Source: Vigna angularis (lineage: Eukaryota > Streptophyta > Magnoliopsida > Fabales > Fabaceae). From it: a stretch of DNA of 64,000 bases. Location of the stretch: assembly GCF_016808095.1 (NCBI RefSeq), contig NC_068979.1:14206001-14270000 (forward strand), read 5' to 3'. This document shows, piece by piece, positions 11,136 to 20,618 of this stretch (the stretch's first letter is position 1; every line of letters starts with the position of its first letter). The position numbers and the translations under genes were made by a program. The notes under the pieces are model-generated. The model searched no databases and was not told the DNA's origin. It saw nothing but the letters and a program-made list of their open reading frames with translations.

Positions 11136-11232
11136 CGCGTGTTGCGTTGGAAGAAGTGAAGCACGAAGTTGAAAGGAAGCACACGGTGGCAGGGAGAAGT
11201 CACGTCCAAAGCATATAATAGGGCCTTTAATT
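11136..11232 (+). repeat. 97-bp flank copy, duplicated at 14725-14821
   Basis: This segment, from CGCGTGTTGCG to CTTTAATT, is nearly identical to 14725-14821 just outside the C2 3' LTR. The last 7 bp (TTTAATT, 11226-11232) are shared with the C2 LTR and form the join to the truncated 5' LTR. The first 5 bp (CGCGT) are the expected target duplication. It looks like an empty insertion site joined to a filled one; see findings. Confidence 0.8.
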
Positions 11233-11320
11233 GAGTAGAAATTAAAAGGCACACGTTCGTATTAAAAATCCTCTTGGTTTGTTATTCCACGCTAACAATT
11301 CCGCTGCAGCGATTCTAACA
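11226..11320 (+). repeat. 5' LTR remnant of C2 (95 bp)
   Basis: Matches the last 95 bp of the 3' LTR (14630-14724), ending CTAACA directly before the PBS. The other ~970 bp are missing. Confidence 0.9.
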
Positions 11321-11322
11321 AT

Positions 11323-11334
11323 TGGTATCAGAGC
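11323..11334 (+). other. primer binding site, tRNA-Met type (C2)
   Basis: TGGTATCAGAGC, 2 bp after the LTR end; complementary to initiator tRNA-Met. Confidence 0.92.
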
Positions 11335-11354
11335 TTGCTTTGATAGTCATTCAA

Positions 11355-12287
11355 ATGGCAGGATCACATCAAACCTTTGCAGAGGGTGCATCAATCAATA
11401 GACCCCCACTATTCACAGGTGAGAACTATGCATTCTGGAAGGTAAGAATGCAAATATTTATTGAATCTATTGATTGTGAAATTTGGGATGTTATTGCGTC
11501 TGGCTCTTCTGTTCCTACTAACAATACACAGGAACCAAAGCCCCGTGGTCAATGGACCATTGAAGAAAAGAAAATATTTCAGAATGATGTAAAAGCTCGG
11601 AATATCATTGCATCAGCATTGACTGTTGATGAGTTCTACAGGGTCTCTGTCTGCAAAACTGCTCAAGAAATGTGGGACGTACTCAGAGTGACGCATGAAG
11701 GAACAGATGATGTAAAGAGGGCAAGAAAGAACTCCTTAATCCAAGAGTATGAAATGTTCCGGATGAAGCAAGGAGAAACAATTTCAGACGTTCAAAAACG
11801 CTTCACCAACATTGTCAATCATCTCATTGGACTGGGTAAGTCATTTGATACCGATGAACTTAACATTAAAATCTTGAAGTCTTTAGACAGGTCATGGCAA
11901 CCAAAGGTGACTGCAATCTCGGAGTCACAAAATCTCAACACAATGACTATGGCGGCATTATTTGGAAAGTTGAAAGAGCATGAACTTGACCTCGGAAGAC
12001 TAGATGAAGAAGAAGCAAAAGCAAAAACTAAGAAAAAGAGTCTAGCCTTGAAATCTGAGGTAGAAAAGAGCAAGAGCAAAATGGAAGATGAAGATTCAGA
12101 AGATGAAGAAAATTTGAGACTCATGATAAAAAGGCTCAACAGGTTCATGAAATCAAAAGACAAAGGAAGATTAAAATTCGAAAAGAAAGAAAATCAAGGA
12201 TCTTCCTCACACTATAAATGTTATGGTTGCGGAGAAAGGGGGCACTTAAAAGCGGACTGCCCAAATCAAAAAAGAATAAAGAATTAA
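11355..12287 (+). CDS. gag: copia Gag, N-terminal part with CCHC knuckle
   Basis: 310 codons from the ATG at 11355 (MAGSHQTFAEG). The N-terminal FTGENYAFWKVRM block is followed by the UBN2-type capsid region (about residues 20-190), a charged K/E linker, and one zinc knuckle CX2CX4HX4C at residues 289-302 (CYGCGERGHLKADC). The frame stops 8 residues after the knuckle because of a shift in an A-rich run; the natural protein continues in the next frame (see 12218-13018). Gag packages element RNA in the cytoplasm. The ATG is chosen because the upstream frame runs back into the PBS. Confidence 0.85.
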   Translation: MAGSHQTFAEGASINRPPLFTGENYAFWKVRMQIFIESIDCEIWDVIASGSSVPTNNTQEPKPRGQWTIEEKKIFQNDVKARNIIASALTVDEFYRVSVCKTAQEMWDVLRVTHEGTDDVKRARKNSLIQEYEMFRMKQGETISDVQKRFTNIVNHLIGLGKSFDTDELNIKILKSLDRSWQPKVTAISESQNLNTMTMAALFGKLKEHELDLGRLDEEEAKAKTKKKSLALKSEVEKSKSKMEDEDSEDEENLRLMIKRLNRFMKSKDKGRLKFEKKENQGSSSHYKCYGCGERGHLKADCPNQKRIKN

Positions 12288-13018
12288 AGGAAAAGAAAAA
12301 CTTCAAGAAAAAGAAAGCCTCCATCGCATGGGACGATGACAACGAAACAATTTCCGATTTCAGCGAATCTGATGAAGAAGCAAATATCTGTTTAGTGGTG
12401 AACGACGACGCTGGAAGCCAAGTAAGTACATCTAGCGATTCTGATAATTATAGTCAAATTAGTGAAGATGAATTGCATGAAACTTATGCTGCTTTAATAG
12501 TAGAATCTGAAAAATTAGATAAAGCTCATAAGAAATTGAAAAAGGATTTCAAAAATTTAAAATTAAATTTTGAAAATATTTCTGAAGAAAATAAAAATTT
12601 GAAATCAGACTTTGAAAATATTCTTGAAGAAAATAAAAATTTAAAATTAAATTTTGAAAATATTTTTGAAGAAAATAAAGATTTGAAAAATAAAGTTTTA
12701 TTTTTTGAAAAGGGTAAATTTACTAGTAGTGATGAATGTGCTTCTTGTGAAAATTTTAAGAAACTACTAGAACACACAACCTTAGGAGAATGTAGTAAAA
12801 ATAATGAAAATAAGGTTGTTAAAAATAAGTATGTTCCTAAAATTAAAAATAAACATAATAATAGAACCCGTAGAACATGGGTAGAAAAAGGAACAACTTA
12901 TACAAACACAAACTTTGTATCATGCTTTTATTGTATGAAAAATGGTCATACTTCAAATAAATGTAAAATTAAGCATTATGGTGTTCCAAGTGGTAGATAT
13001 GTTTGGGTTGTAAAATGA
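12218..13018 (+). pseudogene. gag: copia Gag C-terminal extension, out of frame
   Basis: After the shift near 12270-12285 the frame continues with a basic stretch, an acidic serine-rich region, then three near-repeats of about 20 residues with the pattern FENIxEENKxLK (roughly 12540-12690), which look like a coiled coil. It ends with a second zinc knuckle CFYCMKNGHTSNKC near 12930-12970 and the stop at 13016. Two-knuckle Gags with such a linker are common in plant copia elements. The AT-rich repeated coiled coil is unlike the more balanced codon use before it. Confidence 0.75.
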
Positions 13019-13100
13019 TTTCTTTTTTCTAAATCTAACCCAAAGGAGCTATTGTTTAATATTTAAAATTTCTTTAAAACAAAATTTAAGAAAATTTTAT

Positions 13101-13283
13101 TCCAAGGCCGATGAAACTATTTTTTTTGGATATCTTCTAATATACAAAGCATATATAGTTTTCAATCGGAAAACATTTGAAATAGAAGAATGTGTGCATG
13201 TTGTCTTTGATGAAATTGTAGACCTTGAGGCAAAACCTCTTGAGTCAGTTGAATTACATGCAGGAAATGATGAAGATTTGTAG
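13101..13283 (+). pseudogene. pol: copia pol scrap (integrase-RT linker region)
   Basis: 61 codons ending TAG at 13281-13283. The block FFGYLLIYKAYIVFNRKT followed by EECVHVVFDE matches the conserved copia segment between integrase and RT (from family memory: FLGYS..SKAYRV.N..T..VEE..HV.FDE). Everything on either side in a normal pol is missing, so a large internal deletion has joined gag to the LTR region through this remnant. Confidence 0.7.
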
Positions 13284-13658
13284 AAGACAACAAATGAAGC
13301 GAAGAATGATGACAATCCTCAAGATGAAGATCTAAACAATGTTTTATAAGTTCTTTATCCTAAAATTATTTGCTTTAAATATCCTATTGTGTATGTTTGA
13401 ATGAATCTTTAAATTTGAAATATTTTTAGCTCATATGCATACATGCCTTTGTTAAGGGGGAGTATTATCTTAGGGGGAGAACATCAAACACAACTTTTTA
13501 ATTATGATCAAAAAGGGGGAGAAAATGTTTAAAGCTTATTTGCTTATTTGTGTTTATTCACTAATGCACTTTTTCTTCCATAAGTTGTGTTTTATCCAGA
13601 TTATTACTAAAAGCTTTAAATCAAAGGAGTTTTTGATCATCATCAAAAAGGGGGAGAA
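13284..13658 (+). other. C2 3' non-coding region and polypurine tract
   Basis: No gene. Several AAAAGGGGGAG-type runs occur (near 13456, 13513 and 13645). The last one, 13645-13658, sits directly before the LTR and is the polypurine tract that would prime plus-strand DNA. Confidence 0.75.
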
Positions 13659-14724
13659 TGTTAGCAAAAATCAAAGATGAAGTTTTGATGATGAACAGAT
13701 TTGCACAAGTCAAGATCCATAAAGGCAGATTGAAGATCTCTGTAGTTTATAAAGCTTTTATAATAATCAAAGTTGATGTAATAGTGCTCTTATATGTATT
13801 AGGGTTGATTCTTGTAATTTATATTTGATTTATTTACTGTTGAGAATCATCCACAAGCTGTTTTAATCGATTAAACCCAGTTTTAATCGATTAAAACGAG
13901 GCTGACACTGAAAACCCAATTGCCCCTGTAATAATCGATTAAAGCTAATAATAATCGATTAGTTAATCGATCATTCCTGAGAATAATCAATTAACACTAG
14001 CCGTTGGGGGTTTCAGATTTGAAAAACTAGCCGTTGGGGGTTTCAGATTTGAAAAACTAGCCGTTGTACTCATTATTAATCGATTAATATTTATGTTAAT
14101 CGATTAAATGCGTTAGATGGCCCGTTTTCGAAGAATGGAAGGGTATTAGGCTGAGTCTATAAAATGGCTCACTCTTTATCTCAAAAATAACTCTTCCCTT
14201 GTGCTAAAGATCTCTGAACTCTTTGAGAACTCTATTGAAGCTAAGGAAACTCTTGTCTGCAAAGTCCTGAAGTGCTACTGCGGTGACAGAGGAATAGCTT
14301 GTTCATCCTTGGTGTGTCCGAGGAAGTGACTGGAAGAGAATCATCCTTCGTGAATCATTCGAAGGAGGTGGTCATCCTTTGTGAAGATTCAAAGGAAGTG
14401 TAAGTTCATCTCTTGTGGTTTCAAGAGAGGTGGTAATTCTAAACTCTTACAAATTGTTTTTCTTTGTGATTAATATTTGTAATTGTTTTGTGTTAGTGAA
14501 AAAGGTTTATCTTGTTTGAGATAAGCGACTGGACGTAGGATTGGTAAGATCCGAACCAGGATAAAATCATCTGTGCAAATTTCTCTCAACCTTACTCTCT
14601 TTATTTGTCATTATTATTTGCTTGGTAAGTTTAATTGAGTAGAAATTAAAAGGCACACGTTCGTATTAAAAATCCTCTTGGTTTATTATTCCACGCTAAC
14701 AATTCCGCTGCAACGATTCTAACA
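13659..14724 (+). repeat. 3' LTR of C2 (1066 bp)
   Basis: Starts TGTTAGCAAAA after the PPT and ends CTAACA before the flank CGCGT. AATCGATTA palindromes occur at 13865, 13885, 13933, 13953, 14078 and 14098. A 31-bp unit (ACTAGCCGTTGGGGGTTTCA and on) is tandemly repeated at about 13997-14060. Confidence 0.92.
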
Positions 14725-15160
14725 CGCGTGTTGCGTTGGAAGAAGTGAAGCACGAAGTTGAAAGGAAGCACACGGTGGAAGGGAGAAGTCACGTCCAAAG
14801 CATATTATAGGGCCTTTAATTCTTCTGGCTGGCAGCGTGTACGTGCTTGTGGGACAGAGTTCAAGAGGGAGCTGGAGCAAGGATGTGGTGCCACGGTGAT
14901 GGAAGGGAGTGAAGCTTTAGTCCAGAAATTAGTATGGCTGACTTGGTTTTAGGAAATGAAAAATGCTGATTTCAATTGATGGAGGAAAAGCGCACACGAA
15001 ACATTCAATTTGGCTTTGAAGGAAGTAGCACATTGGTAGAGAGGTGTCACAGGTTGTTGGTTTTTTTTGGAAGCACAACATGTAACATCCCGGCAACTCA
15101 CAGGGACCATCGACTGCCCCCATAGATCACCACGAGGCTTTCCAGTGTGCTTTGTCCTCA

Positions 15161-15243
15161 CTCGCACACTTTCTGGGAAAACTTCCCAGAAGGTCACCCA
15201 TCTCGCACACTTTCTGGGAAAACTTCCCAGAAGGTCACCCATC
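15161..15243. repeat. two 41-bp tandem units with internal hairpin
   Basis: Period 41 bp, each unit containing TTCTGGGAA-AAC-TTCCCAGAA, a perfect 9-bp stem. The right arm carries the inverted counterpart (about 15640-15720). The units are repeats of the 5S-like segment. Confidence 0.8.
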
Positions 15244-15317
15244 CCAGAAAAAAAAAAATTATATATGTATTTTATGGAACATAAATTGTAACGCCAAATT
15301 CGGGGTGTTACACAGTT

Positions 15318-15329
15318 TGGTATCAGAGC
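15318..15329 (+). other. primer binding site, tRNA-Met type, inside the 721-bp element
   Basis: TGGTATCAGAGC, 5 bp after an LTR-like TGTTACA end. It shows the element descends from an LTR retrotransposon rather than a DNA transposon. Confidence 0.7.
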
Positions 15330-16239
15330 CTAGCCTCTCCTAGTATGGTGTGGTTCGAGGACGAACCAGACGGAAGCTGGTGGGCATGTGACACCCGGGC
15401 ACTGACGAGGGCGGGGAGTGACGCCGGTGCAAGAGGCATGGTGCAGGGGGCACAGACAAGGAGCGGCTCCTGGCAGCTTCGGGTGGAAGGGGTACATGGA
15501 CGAATCGAACATACACCGGAATGAGAGGGATCTGGAGACTGTATAGGTATGGGACTATACAGTTGAAGGATAGCTTAAAGGGATTGATTTGGCTACTCAT
15601 ATCACCAAAAATGCATTTGCTTTTCGGAGTAATTCTGGGATGGGTGACCTTCTGGGAAGTTTTCCCAGAAAGTGTGCGAGATGGGTGACCTTTTGGGAAG
15701 TTTTCCTAGAAAGTGTGTGAGTGAGGACAAAGCACACTGGAAAGCCTCGTGGTGATCTGTGGGGGCAGTCGATGGTCCCTGTGAGTTTCCGGGATGTTAC
15801 ACAACACGCAGGGCTTCACACGGGGACCAATGGATAGTGCCAAGGGGTTTAGTTTTCTTTATTTCTTTAAGCATTCATTTCAATTGCCTGCCATTTTCAG
15901 TTTGCACTAAATTGTTTAGCTCAATGTTGCACTTTTAATTTGGTTTAAGCATTTTTCATTTTAATGTTCTCTATTTTTCTTGGTTGTGATATTTTAGTTA
16001 TGATGTTAGCTTAAGTGACCAACTGTTTTAATCCTGTGTTTACATTCGTGTTTATGTTCCTATTTTGATTTAGTTCACTTGCATTCATAAACTCTTCACC
16101 AACCCTCCACAAAGTGTTCGACCTATTACCTGAACCACATTTGGTCCTTGAGAGACGACCTAGGAGTCACTTCCTAGCACTATACTGCATTCTTTAATGC
16201 ACATCAAATTTGATGGGCCGCGACAGCCGCATAAAATTT

Positions 16240-16257
16240 TGGCGCCGCTGCCGGGGA
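16240..16257 (+). other. primer binding site, tRNA-Asp type (G1)
   Basis: TGGCGCCGCTGCCGGGGA, one difference from the exact complement of the tRNA-Asp 3' end that the A family has. Confidence 0.9.
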
Positions 16258-16393
16258 CCAACGGTTCGGTTTTAGGTCTTTTGTTGTGTTAATGTGTTGT
16301 TTGAGTATGTGTGTTTTGTTTGCTTAGGTTGTTTTGTGTGTTTGAAATTTTTGTGCTATTGTTTCATGATTACAGGGTGTTGTGATTTAGTGC

Positions 16394-18500
16394 ATGACTA
16401 GAGGAAATCCTGGATTCATACCACCCTTTGATCCTGAGATTGATAGCACGTTTCATAGGTTAATTAGGCATTCTAGGAATTTGTCTTTAGAGTCTGTTTT
16501 TGAGTCTGGTCCATTAGATACTGTGCATCCCACTGCTGAGTACTTGGTGCATACTGCATCTACACTTGATTCTGATTCTGATTCTGTTGTTTTTCACATT
16601 GAGAACAATATGGCACAACCTCCACCTCGTGAGAGGACTTCTAGGGAGATGGCTGCACCTGATTTCGATATTAAAAGCTTGTGCATCCAATATCCTGATG
16701 AGGACATTCCATTTTTTCTCAAGACTGGACTGATCCATTTGTTGCCCAAGTTTCATGGTCTTGCAGGTGAGAGTCCACATAAGCATTTGAAGGAATTCCA
16801 CATTGTCTGTTCCACTATGAAACCACATGATGTTCCTGAAGAACACATCTTCTTGAAGGCATTCCCTCATTCATTGGAAAATGTTGCTAAGGATTGGTTG
16901 TATGGTTTGGCGCCTAGATCCGTCACTAGCTGGGATGATCTGAAGAGGCTGTACTTGGAGAAATTTTTCCCAGCATCCCGGACCACAGCTATCAGAAAAG
17001 ACATAACTGGGATTAGGCAGCTTGGTGGAGAGAGCTTGTATGAGTATTGGGAGAGATTCAAGACACTTTGTGCTAGCTGTCCCCACGATCAGATACCTGA
17101 ACAACTCCTTATCCAGTATTTCTATGAGGGTTTGAACAACATGGACCGGGGTATGATTGATGCTGCTAGTGGTGGAGCTCTTGGAGACACCACACTTGCT
17201 GAGGCTAGGCAATTGATTGAGAAGATGGCCTCCAACTCCCAACAGTTTAGCGCCAGGAATGATGCCATTGTGGTGAGGGGTGTACATGATGTTGTTGCCT
17301 AGTCTTTATCAGCTGTTGAAAGCAAGTTGGAGGGCAAGATTGACTCTCTTGCAAAGTTGGTGACACAGTTGACTACCAACCAGAGATCTGCAGCTCCATC
17401 TGCATCTATTGTATGACTATGTGCTATTTGTCCTTCTAGTGACCACTATACAGATGCATGTCCTTCTTTGCAGCACCCTGCTGCCTCTGATGCGCTTCAG
17501 GCTTATGCTACGAACATCTACAACAACAGGCAGCCACAACAGCAAAATCATGACTAGTCCAACAATAGGTATAACCCAGGGTGGAGGAATCACCCAAATC
17601 TTAGATGGAACAATGCGCCACAGCATCAGCAATAGGCGCCACCTTTCCAGAATGCTGGAGCACCTAACAGATATGTGCCTCCACCTATGCAACAACACCA
17701 GAGGCAACAACAACAGCAACAGTAAGAGGCACCTGCCCAACCAGTTGCCCACCCTTCCACTTCGTCTAAACCTTCATTAGAAGAGTTAGTGAGACAGATG
17801 ACTATGCAAAACCTGCAGTTTCAGAAAGATAACATGCAATTTCAGCAGGAGACTAGAGCTTTCATACAGAGTCTCACTAACCAGATGGGTCAGATGGCTC
17901 CTCAGATAAACCAGGCGCATTCTCAAAATTCTGATAAGTTACCATCCCAGCCTGTGCAGAATCCAAGGAATGTGAGTGCCATAACCCTCAGATCAGGGAA
18001 GCAGATTGTTGTGCTTTCAGAGCCCGCTTCTACATCTACACTCGTGCCTGCCACTTGTCCTAGAGAGGACGACCATGACGGTCCACGCAGGGCATTTGAG
18101 GTGGGTGGATCTTCTTCTCCAGCTGGTGGTTCTTCTTCAGGTGGATCTTCTCCCTTTTCCACCACCACTGCTACCGCACCTTCTCCATTGGTTGACCGAC
18201 CTATCCCTCTTCTATTCCCTTCACGGGCACTTCCTAGCACAAAGATGGAAGAGGTGGATAGGGAAATTCTGGAGACCTTCAGGAAGGTAGAGGTGAACAT
18301 ACCTCTACTCGATGCCATCAAGCAGATACCGAAGTATGCCAAATTCTTGAAGGAGTTGTGCACACATAAGAGAAAGATGAAGGGAAATGAGAGGATTAGC
18401 ATGGGAAGGAATGTATCTATGCTTATTGGTAAGTCGGTCCCGCACATTCCTGAAAAGTGCAAGGACCCAGGTATATTTTGCATTCCTTGTGTGATTGGAA
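16394..18500 (+). pseudogene. gag: Athila-like gag of G1
   Basis: A single frame from ATG 16394 (MTRGNPGFIPPFDPEIDST) reaches the protease border but is cut by TAG 17300, TGA 17414, TAG 17555, TAG 17633 and TAA 17723. The Gag core (LLPKFHGLAGESPHKHLKEF through KDWLYGLAPRS and RLYLEKFFPASRT) occupies roughly residues 115-200. A CX2CX4HX4C-like knuckle CAICPSSDHYTDAC follows near 17420, then a Q/N-rich stretch, QMGQMAPQ and the Athila-typical RNVSAITLRSGKQI segment before the protease. A 1-nt deletion near 18500 shifts the frame. Four stops fall where Gln is expected. Confidence 0.85.
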
Positions 18501-19636
18501 CAATAAATTTGAGAATGCCATGCTTGATTTGGGTGCTTCTGTTAATGTCATGCCTTTCTCTATATATGCATCTTTGTCTCTTGGTCCTTTGCAAACCACG
18601 GGTGTGGTCATTCAGTTGGCCAATAGGAGTGTTACCCACCCAACAAGTTTCATAGAGGATGTCTTGGTTAGTGTTGGTGAATTGATTTTTCCTGCTGACT
18701 TTTATGTTTTGGAAATGGAGGAGGGATTCTCTCATGGATCCGCTCCCATTATCTTAGGCAGGCCATTCTTGAAAACTGCCCGAACTAAGATTGATGTGTA
18801 TGCTGGAACTTTGTCTATGGAATTTGCTGATATTGTTGTTCATTTTAATATCATTGATGCAATGAAATTTCCAGCTGAGGACCATTCTCTGTTTAGGATC
18901 GATGCATTGGATGACATTATTGATGAATTTGTTGTTGACGACTTTCATTTTGTGCATGAGAAGAAGCATTCTTTTCTATCTTCTTTGCATTCATGCATTG
19001 AATCTGGATTCGAATCAGGATTTGAGAATGATGTTGATAATGTTGTGGATTTTGATGAGGATTGTGATGTCCAGGATATTGATGTTATGCATGATATTGA
19101 TGATGTTGTTGACATATATGTGATGGACATTGATTTGGGTTGTGATGAGATGAGTGTTTTGCCTTTACCTGAACACTCTTTAGATTCATAATGCATTAAC
19201 CACGTTGCAGGAAGTACACTTGAATCTGACTTGCATGCACCCACTCTTGAGATGAAACAGCTCCCAGATAACCTCAAGTACGTGTACTTGGAGGATGATG
19301 AGAAGAAACCGGTGATCATTTCTACCTCCCTTGATTCTGTTCAAGAGGAGAAGTTGCTTGGTGTGCTTAAGAAGCACAACAAGGCCATTGGTTGGAGTTG
19401 GGCTGACATACCTGGTATTAGCCCATCCACATGCATGCATAGAATTCTTTTGGAAGATGGGGCAAAGCCAGTGAGACAGCCACAAAGAAGGCAAAACCCC
19501 GTGATCATGGACGTCATCAAGAAGGACGTGACCAAGCTTTTGCAAGTTGGGATCATCTACCCTATTTCAAACAGTTAGTGGGTGAGCCCCATCCATGTTG
19601 TGCCCAAGAAAACTGGCCTCACTATGGTGAAGAATG
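18457..19636 (+). pseudogene. pol: protease and start of RT of G1
   Basis: The frame after the shift encodes AMLDLGASVNVMPFSIYASL, a retropepsin-like active site of the DLGAS type used by Athila. It continues through VVIQLANRS and IILGRPFLKTARTKIDVYAG, then an acidic linker with D/V repeats. TAA 19189 is in frame; beyond it the RT N-terminus LLEDGAKPVRQPQRRQNP is clear. TAG 19576 stands where SQWVSP is expected. The gene is cut at 19636 by element D and resumes at 26076. Confidence 0.85.
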
Positions 19637-20604
19637 TGATGGAATCCTGCCTGATGTGTTTTATCAGTGTCCTTTTTTGTAGTTTTTACATTTTATTGTG
19701 CATGTATTTTAGCTTGTAAGGAGCATGGGTTACTATAAATACCCAGCTCCTCTCTTGTATTGGCACTTTTGAGAATAATGAGAATTGAGTTTTCTGAATC
19801 GGAAACTATTCTCTCTTGAAAGTCATAGGCTAGAGAGTCCAAAGACTCCCTCTAGCCACCTTCCAAGCACCTCTCTCGCTTTCATTTTCCATTCCACCGT
19901 GCTTCTCTCTCATCACACACCATCATCATTATTCCAATCTGCTTCAGCATAGTGGCTTCAACACCTCTTAGCCACGCGTCCCCCTTTCTCTAGCGCACAC
20001 CATCTACCACCGTGCACGCATCAGCATTCCTTTCCTCCACCTCTTCATTCAGCCACGCATGACATCTTTCACGCTTCACTTTTATTCCTTTCCCGTAGAA
20101 CTTCACCACATTTCTCTCGTTTTCCACTTCGAAGAAACATCATCAGCTAGGGTTTCTTCTTGAGTGGATCACCATCATAGATCCACGTCTCATCCTTCGT
20201 AAGTTTCATTTCTCTTCACGAATATACATCTCCTTCCATATCCGCGCCTCATCTTCACCGTTCCTTCGTTTTCCACCGATTAAAAACCTTGTTTCACCTT
20301 CAATCCAGACTTTCCACCGATTGTTTTCCCTTTTCTACCGTTGAATCCAATTCCCACTAAGCAAACTAGCTTTTCCACCGTTCAATCTTGAGTTTGAACC
20401 GATTAATCGGTTCATTTTGAGCTTTCCTCCTTTTCTAGGGTTTTCTTGAGTCTGTTCATAGTTTAGTAGTTTTCCTTCGAGTCAGCTCTCAATCTTGAGC
20501 TTCGTTAACATTCCGCTGCGTATTACTCGTCGAAGGAAGCCTCGAGGAGTCCGAATCGTGCTCGCACAGCTTCTATTGTCATCTCCTCGGGTGTTCGTCC
20601 ATTA
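19637..20604 (+). repeat. 5' LTR of D (968 bp)
   Basis: Starts TGATGG, ends CCATTA; the last dinucleotide is TA instead of CA. A TATA box (CTATAAATAC) lies at 19733-19742. The region after it, ending GTTCGTCCATTA, would be R-U5. Confidence 0.92.
19733..19742 (+). promoter_or_regulatory. TATA box of D 5' LTR
   Basis: CTATAAATAC, about 97 bp into the LTR; repeated in the 3' LTR near 25204. Transcription would start about 30 bp downstream. Confidence 0.6.
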
Positions 20605-20606
20605 GT

Positions 20607-20618
20607 TGGTATCAGAGC
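20607..20618 (+). other. primer binding site, tRNA-Met type (D)
   Basis: TGGTATCAGAGC, 2 bp after the LTR. Confidence 0.92.

Larger units (their letters stand above)
11226..14724 (+). mobile_element. C2: copia deletion derivative with gag only
   Basis: Contents: 95-bp remnant of the 5' LTR (11226-11320), tRNA-Met PBS, gag (11355-13018, one frameshift), a 61-codon scrap of pol, PPT and a full 3' LTR (13659-14724). Protease, the integrase core, RT and RNase H are absent. It inserted in the G1 5' LTR; CGCGT flanks the 3' LTR. Same family as C1. Confidence 0.85.
15081..15801 (+). mobile_element. Cassandra-like TRIM / fold-back element, 721 bp
   Basis: Flanked by 5-bp duplications CAACA (15076-15080 and 15802-15806). 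The outer 169 bp on each side (15081-15249 and 15633-15801) are inverted repeats with about 5 mismatches, starting TGTAACATCCC. Inside are an LTR-like end (GGGGTGTTACA, to 15312), a tRNA-Met PBS (15318-15329), a short internal stretch and a second LTR-like start (TGTGACACCC near 15385). The right arm contains GGATGGGTGACC then CTGGGAAGT, which resembles the 3' half of plant 5S rRNA. Cassandra TRIMs are known to carry 5S-derived LTRs. The left arm is inverted relative to a normal LTR. Confidence 0.75.
10734..16231 (+). repeat. 5' LTR of G1, in three pieces
   Basis: LTR sequence is present at 10734-11225, 14725-15080 and 15802-16231, separated by C2 and the 721-bp fold-back element. The end (...GGGCCGCGACAGCCGCA) lies about 9 bp before the PBS. 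The true LTR start is missing; the G1 3' LTR begins TGATGAGTCAATATT at 30048, and no such start is seen here. Confidence 0.65.

Noticed and set aside
15633..15801. functional 5S rRNA gene
   Set aside because: Only part of the 3' half resembles 5S, with duplications and no 5' half; it lies in a mobile element arm.
15081..15801. ordinary DNA-transposon MITE
   Set aside because: TIRs could suggest it, but the 5-bp duplication, LTR-like TGTTACA end and tRNA-Met PBS point to an LTR origin.
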